From: IDS-8 sp035304285
Lineage (GTDB): Bacteria; Pseudomonadota; Gammaproteobacteria; Steroidobacterales; Woeseiaceae
DNA length: 25,507 nt
Assembly: GCA_035304285.1 (NCBI GenBank)
Contig: DATGQI010000061.1
Location: 1-25,507 of the forward strand
Reading direction: 5' to 3'
The notes beneath the pieces were generated by a model that ran no database searches, was not told the DNA's origin, and saw only the letters and a program-made list of their open reading frames with translations. Position 1 is the stretch's first letter, and the number at the start of each line of letters is the position of its first letter. Position numbers and translations under genes: made by a program. Positions 21,752 to 25,507 of the stretch are shown in pieces.

Positions 21752-23809
21752 TCAGCTGACCGCGGCCAACATCTGGATTCGTTTGTCATCGGGTATTTCG
21801 TTGTACGAGAGCACGTGCAGGTTGCGCACGCCGCGCAACATGCGCGAGAGCCACGGCCTGAGATTTGGTGCGACGAGCAGGACGGCGGGCTCTCCCGCGA
21901 TCTCCTGCTTCTGGGCCTGGTCGGCCAGGCGCTCATGCAGGCGCGCCACCAGCCCCGGCTCGATGCCGAGACTCGAGCCGTCGCGCGACGATTCATTCAG
22001 GATCCGCTCCAGTTCCGGTTCGAGCGTCAACACCGGCAGGTCCGTTCGCATGCCGGCCACCGACTGCACGATCGAGCGCCCAAGAGCGACCCGCACCGCC
22101 GCCGACAGCACTTCCGGATCCTGTGTCTTGCCGCCCTGCTCCGCCAGCGTCTCCGCAATCTTCCGGATGTTGCGCACGGATATGCGTTCTTCGAGGAGAT
22201 TCTGCAGTACGCGAGCGATGACGCTCATGGGCAATGTCTTCGGCGTCAGTTCCTCGACGAGTTTTGGCGCCGACGCGGCAAGGCGCTCCAGTAGCCGTTG
22301 CGTTTCCTCGTGGCCCAGGAGCTCGTGCGCATGGTTCTGCAGCACCTGGCTCAGGTGCGTGGCGACCACCGTGGCCGGGTCTACGACGGTGAAACCAAGC
22401 ATCTGCGCTTCCTCGCGCTGTGCCGACTCGATCCAGTACGCTTCCAGGCCGAATGCAGGATCGGTGGTGCGAACGCCTTCGACCTTGCCGAAAACCTGCC
22501 CCGGGTTTATTGCCAGCTCCTTGTCGATGTACACCTCGCCCTCGCCTATGGGAACGCCGGCCAAGGAAATCCGATAAGCATTCGGCGCTATGTCCAGGTT
22601 GTCCCGTATGTGCACTGCCGAAACCAGGAAACCCAGTTCCTCGGTCAGCTTCTTGCGAACGCCCTTGATTCTCGCGACCAGCGGGCCGTCGCGCTGGCGG
22701 TCAACCAGGGGAATGAGGCGGTAACCAACCTCGAGGCCGATCGTGTCCACGGGGTCGACGTCCTGCCAGCTCAATTCGGGCAGCTTCGCCTCGCTACGCA
22801 CTACCTCGGGAGCGACCTCTTGCGGCTTCGCCTTCTTGTGCGAAACTCGCCAGGCGCCGAAGCCGCACAGCGCTGCAAGGCTCAGGAACATGAAGTTCGG
22901 CATTCCCGGAATGATTCCGAGAATGGTCATCACGCATCCGGTCACCACCAGCGTTCTCGGGTCGCTGAACAACTGCAGGAACATTTGGCTGCCCATATCC
23001 TGGGCGCGAGAAACGCGCGTTACGATGATGGCGACTGCGGTCGAGAGCAGCAGCGACGGAATCTGCGCCACGAGGCCGTCGCCGATCGTCAACAGCGTGT
23101 AGTTTTCGACCGCGACCGCGAAGCCCAGGTCGTGCTGCGCCGTGCCAATGACGAGGCCACCGAGGATATTGATGAACAGGATGAGGATGGCGGCGACCGC
23201 GTCACCGCGAACGAACTTGCTCGCGCCGTCCATGGAGCCGTAGAAATCCGCCTCCTCGCCGATTTCCTGCCTGCGCCGCCGGGACTCGTCCTGGTCGATG
23301 ATGCCGGCATTCAGATCGGCATCGATCGCCATCTGCTTGCCCGGCATGGCGTCGAGGGTGAACCGGGCCGTAACCTCGGAAATCCGGCCGGCGCCTTTCG
23401 TCACCACGACGAAGTTGATGATTACGAGAATGCTGAACACGACCAGGCCGACCGCGTAGTTGCCGCCGACGACAAACTCGCCAAATGCCTCGATCACTTT
23501 GCCGGCGGCTCCGGGCCCGTTGTGCCCTTCGAGGAGAACGACCCGCGTCGAGGCGACGTTCAGCGCAAGGCGCAACAGGGTGACGACCAGCAGCACGGTC
23601 GGGAACACCGCGAAATCGAGCGGCCGCCCCACGTAGATCACGGTCAGCAGGATCGCCACGGAAAGCGCGATGTTGAAGGTGAAGAGGAAATCGAGCGCGA
23701 TGGGCGACAGCGGCACCATCATCATGGCGAGCGTGACCACGAGCAGCAGCGGCACGCCGAGGCCAGCGGCAATCACTGAAACAAGACTCTTTTTGCTGTA
23801 AGCGGCCAT
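21752..23809 (-). CDS. flhA: Flagellar export gate protein FlhA
   Basis: FlhA is the large channel/energy-coupling subunit of the flagellar type III export gate. The 685-residue protein has about eight N-terminal membrane helices (VPLLLVVTLAMMMVPLSPIA and following), the FHIPEP-family cytoplasmic loop containing ARFTLDAMPGKQMAIDADLN, and a long cytoplasmic C-terminal domain from about residue 330 that receives chaperone-cargo complexes. Length is typical (about 690). It follows flhB with 5 bp between them. Confidence 0.96.
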   Translation of the reverse strand: MAAYSKKSLVSVIAAGLGVPLLLVVTLAMMMVPLSPIALDFLFTFNIALSVAILLTVIYVGRPLDFAVFPTVLLVVTLLRLALNVASTRVVLLEGHNGPGAAGKVIEAFGEFVVGGNYAVGLVVFSILVIINFVVVTKGAGRISEVTARFTLDAMPGKQMAIDADLNAGIIDQDESRRRRQEIGEEADFYGSMDGASKFVRGDAVAAILILFINILGGLVIGTAQHDLGFAVAVENYTLLTIGDGLVAQIPSLLLSTAVAIIVTRVSRAQDMGSQMFLQLFSDPRTLVVTGCVMTILGIIPGMPNFMFLSLAALCGFGAWRVSHKKAKPQEVAPEVVRSEAKLPELSWQDVDPVDTIGLEVGYRLIPLVDRQRDGPLVARIKGVRKKLTEELGFLVSAVHIRDNLDIAPNAYRISLAGVPIGEGEVYIDKELAINPGQVFGKVEGVRTTDPAFGLEAYWIESAQREEAQMLGFTVVDPATVVATHLSQVLQNHAHELLGHEETQRLLERLAASAPKLVEELTPKTLPMSVIARVLQNLLEERISVRNIRKIAETLAEQGGKTQDPEVLSAAVRVALGRSIVQSVAGMRTDLPVLTLEPELERILNESSRDGSSLGIEPGLVARLHERLADQAQKQEIAGEPAVLLVAPNLRPWLSRMLRGVRNLHVLSYNEIPDDKRIQMLAAVS

Positions 23810-23814
23810 TGCTG

Positions 23815-24972
23815 CTACCCGTCGCTGTCAAGGCGACCTGCGCCTTTCTCGAACATGCTTTCATCGACCTCCGGTTGCGGCGGTACGAGCTTGCGCTTCG
23901 TGTCGGCTGCCGCGGTCCGGAGCTGGAAGATGTAGGCGAGAACCTGGGCAACCGCCGTGTACAGCGCCGAGGGAATCTCATGCCCGACCTCGGTGCTGCG
24001 GAAAAGAGCTCTTGCCAGTGGCGGCGCGGAGAACACCGGCACGTTATGCTCTGCCGCGAGCTCGCGGATGCGCGCGGCGACGTTCTGCCGGCCCTTGGCT
24101 ACCACTCGCGGGGCAGACATGCGCTTCTCGTCGTACTTCAGTGCCACGGCAAAATGCGTGGGGTTCGTGACGACCACGTCCGCGGTGGGGACGGCTTCCA
24201 TCATGCGCCGCGTCGCAGCCTGCTGTTGCAGCATGCGGATGCGCGACTTCACTTCGGGACGTCCCTCGGTTTCCTTGAACTCGTCACGAATTTCCTGGCG
24301 CGTCATCCGGAGCTTCTTCCGGTAGTTCCAGAGCTGGAACGGAACGTCTGCCGCGGCAATGAGAATCAGGCTTGCACTGACGACCAGCAGGGACAACGCG
24401 CAAATCTGCAGAGCATTGCGAATGGCGCTCTGGACAGGCTGGTAGCCCAACGATAAAAGTTCGTCGACGGACCACCACAGCCAGAGCACGGCGAAGGTTC
24501 CAACGAGACAGAACTTCGCGATCGCCTTGACCAGCTCGTTCAGGCTGTTGGCGCTGAAAATGCGTTTCACGCCCTTGATCGGACTCATGCGCTCGGCCTT
24601 GAAGGCCGCAGCTTTGAGGCTGAACGACCAGCCCCCGAGAAGCATCGCGCTGCCGAAAACGGCGACGATCAGGACCACGCCAAGCGGAGCCAGTGCGGTA
24701 ACTGCATTCGCGATACCCTGGCCCAGCGCCTGGGTCATGTATGAGGTGTCGAACGCCTCGCGCTGGCCAAACTGCAGTGAGCCCGAGAAGCCTGCAACGA
24801 TGCGTTCGCCGATGGAGCCGGCCATCAATACCAGGGTACCGGCGCCGCTCAGCATCACGCCGGTCATGGTCAGCTCCCGCGACCGCGGAACGTCGCCCTT
24901 CTTGCGCGCGTCCTGGCGGCGTTTCGGAGTCGGCTCTTCCGTCCGGTCCTGCTGCGGCTTCTGCTCAGCCAT
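23815..24972 (-). CDS. flhB: Flagellar export switch protein FlhB
   Basis: FlhB controls the change of export substrate from rod/hook to filament proteins. The 385-residue protein has the early motif EEPTPKRRQDARKKGDVPRS, four membrane helices, and the autocleavage site NPTH at 270-273 within VVTNPTHFAVALKYDEKRM. After cleavage, the C-terminal piece controls switching. The ATG at 24972 is 6 bp from the fliR stop. No odd features were seen. Confidence 0.96.
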   Translation of the reverse strand: MAEQKPQQDRTEEPTPKRRQDARKKGDVPRSRELTMTGVMLSGAGTLVLMAGSIGERIVAGFSGSLQFGQREAFDTSYMTQALGQGIANAVTALAPLGVVLIVAVFGSAMLLGGWSFSLKAAAFKAERMSPIKGVKRIFSANSLNELVKAIAKFCLVGTFAVLWLWWSVDELLSLGYQPVQSAIRNALQICALSLLVVSASLILIAAADVPFQLWNYRKKLRMTRQEIRDEFKETEGRPEVKSRIRMLQQQAATRRMMEAVPTADVVVTNPTHFAVALKYDEKRMSAPRVVAKGRQNVAARIRELAAEHNVPVFSAPPLARALFRSTEVGHEIPSALYTAVAQVLAYIFQLRTAAADTKRKLVPPQPEVDESMFEKGAGRLDSDG

Positions 24973-24978
24973 TCGTTT

Positions 24979-25507
24979 CTACCCGCCCAGCAGCACGGGC
25001 AACATGGCGAGAGCATCGCCCAACGATCGGGACACGTTCTCCGAGAGGCTTTCCATGCTCAGAAAAATGACCACGAAACCCAATAACATCGCAACCGGGA
25101 ATCCCACCGCGAACAGGTTGAGCGTCGGGGCTGCCCGGCTCATTACGCCAAACGACAGATTCACGACGATCAGTGCCGTAATCGCCGGCAACGCGATACT
25201 CATCGCCACCACGAACAGCTGCGCAGACCATTGGAGCAGGGTCGAAAGTCCCGTCTCGCCAAGTCCGCCCCCGTTCATAGGCATGATGAGAAAACTGTCC
25301 GCAAGCATCTGGATCAGCGCGAGATGCCCATCCATCGCCAGGAATATCAACATCCCCAGCATCAGGAACAGCTGGCCCAGCACCGGCACGTTTACGCCAC
25401 GCTGCCGGTCGACGAAGACGGCGAAGCCAAGTCCCATGCTCATCGAGATAACCTGTCCACCCAGTGCAATCGCGTCGAAGATCAGTTGCACGACGAAACC
25501 CATCGCA
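24979..25507 (-). CDS. fliR: Flagellar export protein FliR, 5' end beyond the window
   Basis: This is the C-terminal about 175 residues of FliR, a membrane component of the flagellar export gate. Recognisable segments are GQVISMSMGLGFAVFVDRQR, the loop MPMNGGGLGETGLSTLLQW, and LIVVNLSFGVMSRAAPTLNL, with several hydrophobic helices. The frame stays open to the right edge (GCG before the ATG at 25503), so that ATG is internal and roughly 85 N-terminal residues are missing. It precedes flhB by 6 bp, as in other polar-flagellar operons. Confidence 0.94.
   Translation of the reverse strand, partial: AMGFVVQLIFDAIALGGQVISMSMGLGFAVFVDRQRGVNVPVLGQLFLMLGMLIFLAMDGHLALIQMLADSFLIMPMNGGGLGETGLSTLLQWSAQLFVVAMSIALPAITALIVVNLSFGVMSRAAPTLNLFAVGFPVAMLLGFVVIFLSMESLSENVSRSLGDALAMLPVLLGG

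Noticed and set aside
22298..23779. A 493-codon open frame on the plus strand opposite flhA
   Set aside because: It is rich in His, Arg, Gln and Asp without domains and lies wholly over flhA, a secure gene. High GC content produces such antisense frames.

Overview
The window looks like a chromosomal segment of a high-GC gammaproteobacterium with a single-polar-flagellum type of motility programme. The evidence is the gammaproteobacterial order glnD-dapD-arsC-like...dapE, a yoaA-tsaB pair, and a Pseudomonas/Vibrio-style block fliR-flhB-flhA-flhF-fleN-fliA with a FleQ-type regulator and sodium-type PomAB stators. A sigma factor/kinase pair of the sort common in Xanthomonadales and related lineages fits the same group. 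I cannot name the genus from sequence alone.

Layout. 1-3260 (+): the 3' part of glnD overlaps dapD, followed by a REP-like intergenic element and a Spx/ArsC-family gene. 3265-7251: an accessory segment between the arsC-like gene and dapE. It holds two small minus-strand genes, a tandem 21-bp repeat, an 8-bp inverted repeat, an ECF-type sigma factor and a membrane Ser/Thr kinase with TPR repeats. 7282-8454: dapE, convergent with and overlapping a minus-strand group yoaA-tsaB-porin-dsbB (12708 to 8405). 12811-14209 (-): fleQ, split into two overlapping reading frames. 14528-18191 (+): a diguanylate cyclase and then pomA-pomB-pilZ, each unit preceded by a near-perfect FliA (sigma-28) promoter, ending at a small hairpin/T-tract. 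25507-18193 (-): fliR(partial)-flhB-flhA-flhF-fleN-fliA-small ORF-DUF2802, tightly packed with many stop/start overlaps.

How it may work together. FliA made from the minus-strand flagellar operon should switch on both a GGDEF enzyme with a visible inhibitory I-site and the stator operon, whose third gene is a PilZ-type protein with a degenerate c-di-GMP motif. The FleQ frame is broken between its N-terminal receiver-like domain and its AAA+ core, and the core appears to lack the LFRS c-di-GMP-binding motif of Pseudomonas FleQ. These points suggest a rewired c-di-GMP/flagellar circuit, which is the most interesting theme here. No cheYZAB genes lie between fliA and DUF2802, where Pseudomonas carries them. 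No rRNA, tRNA, CRISPR array, transposase or phage gene was recognised.
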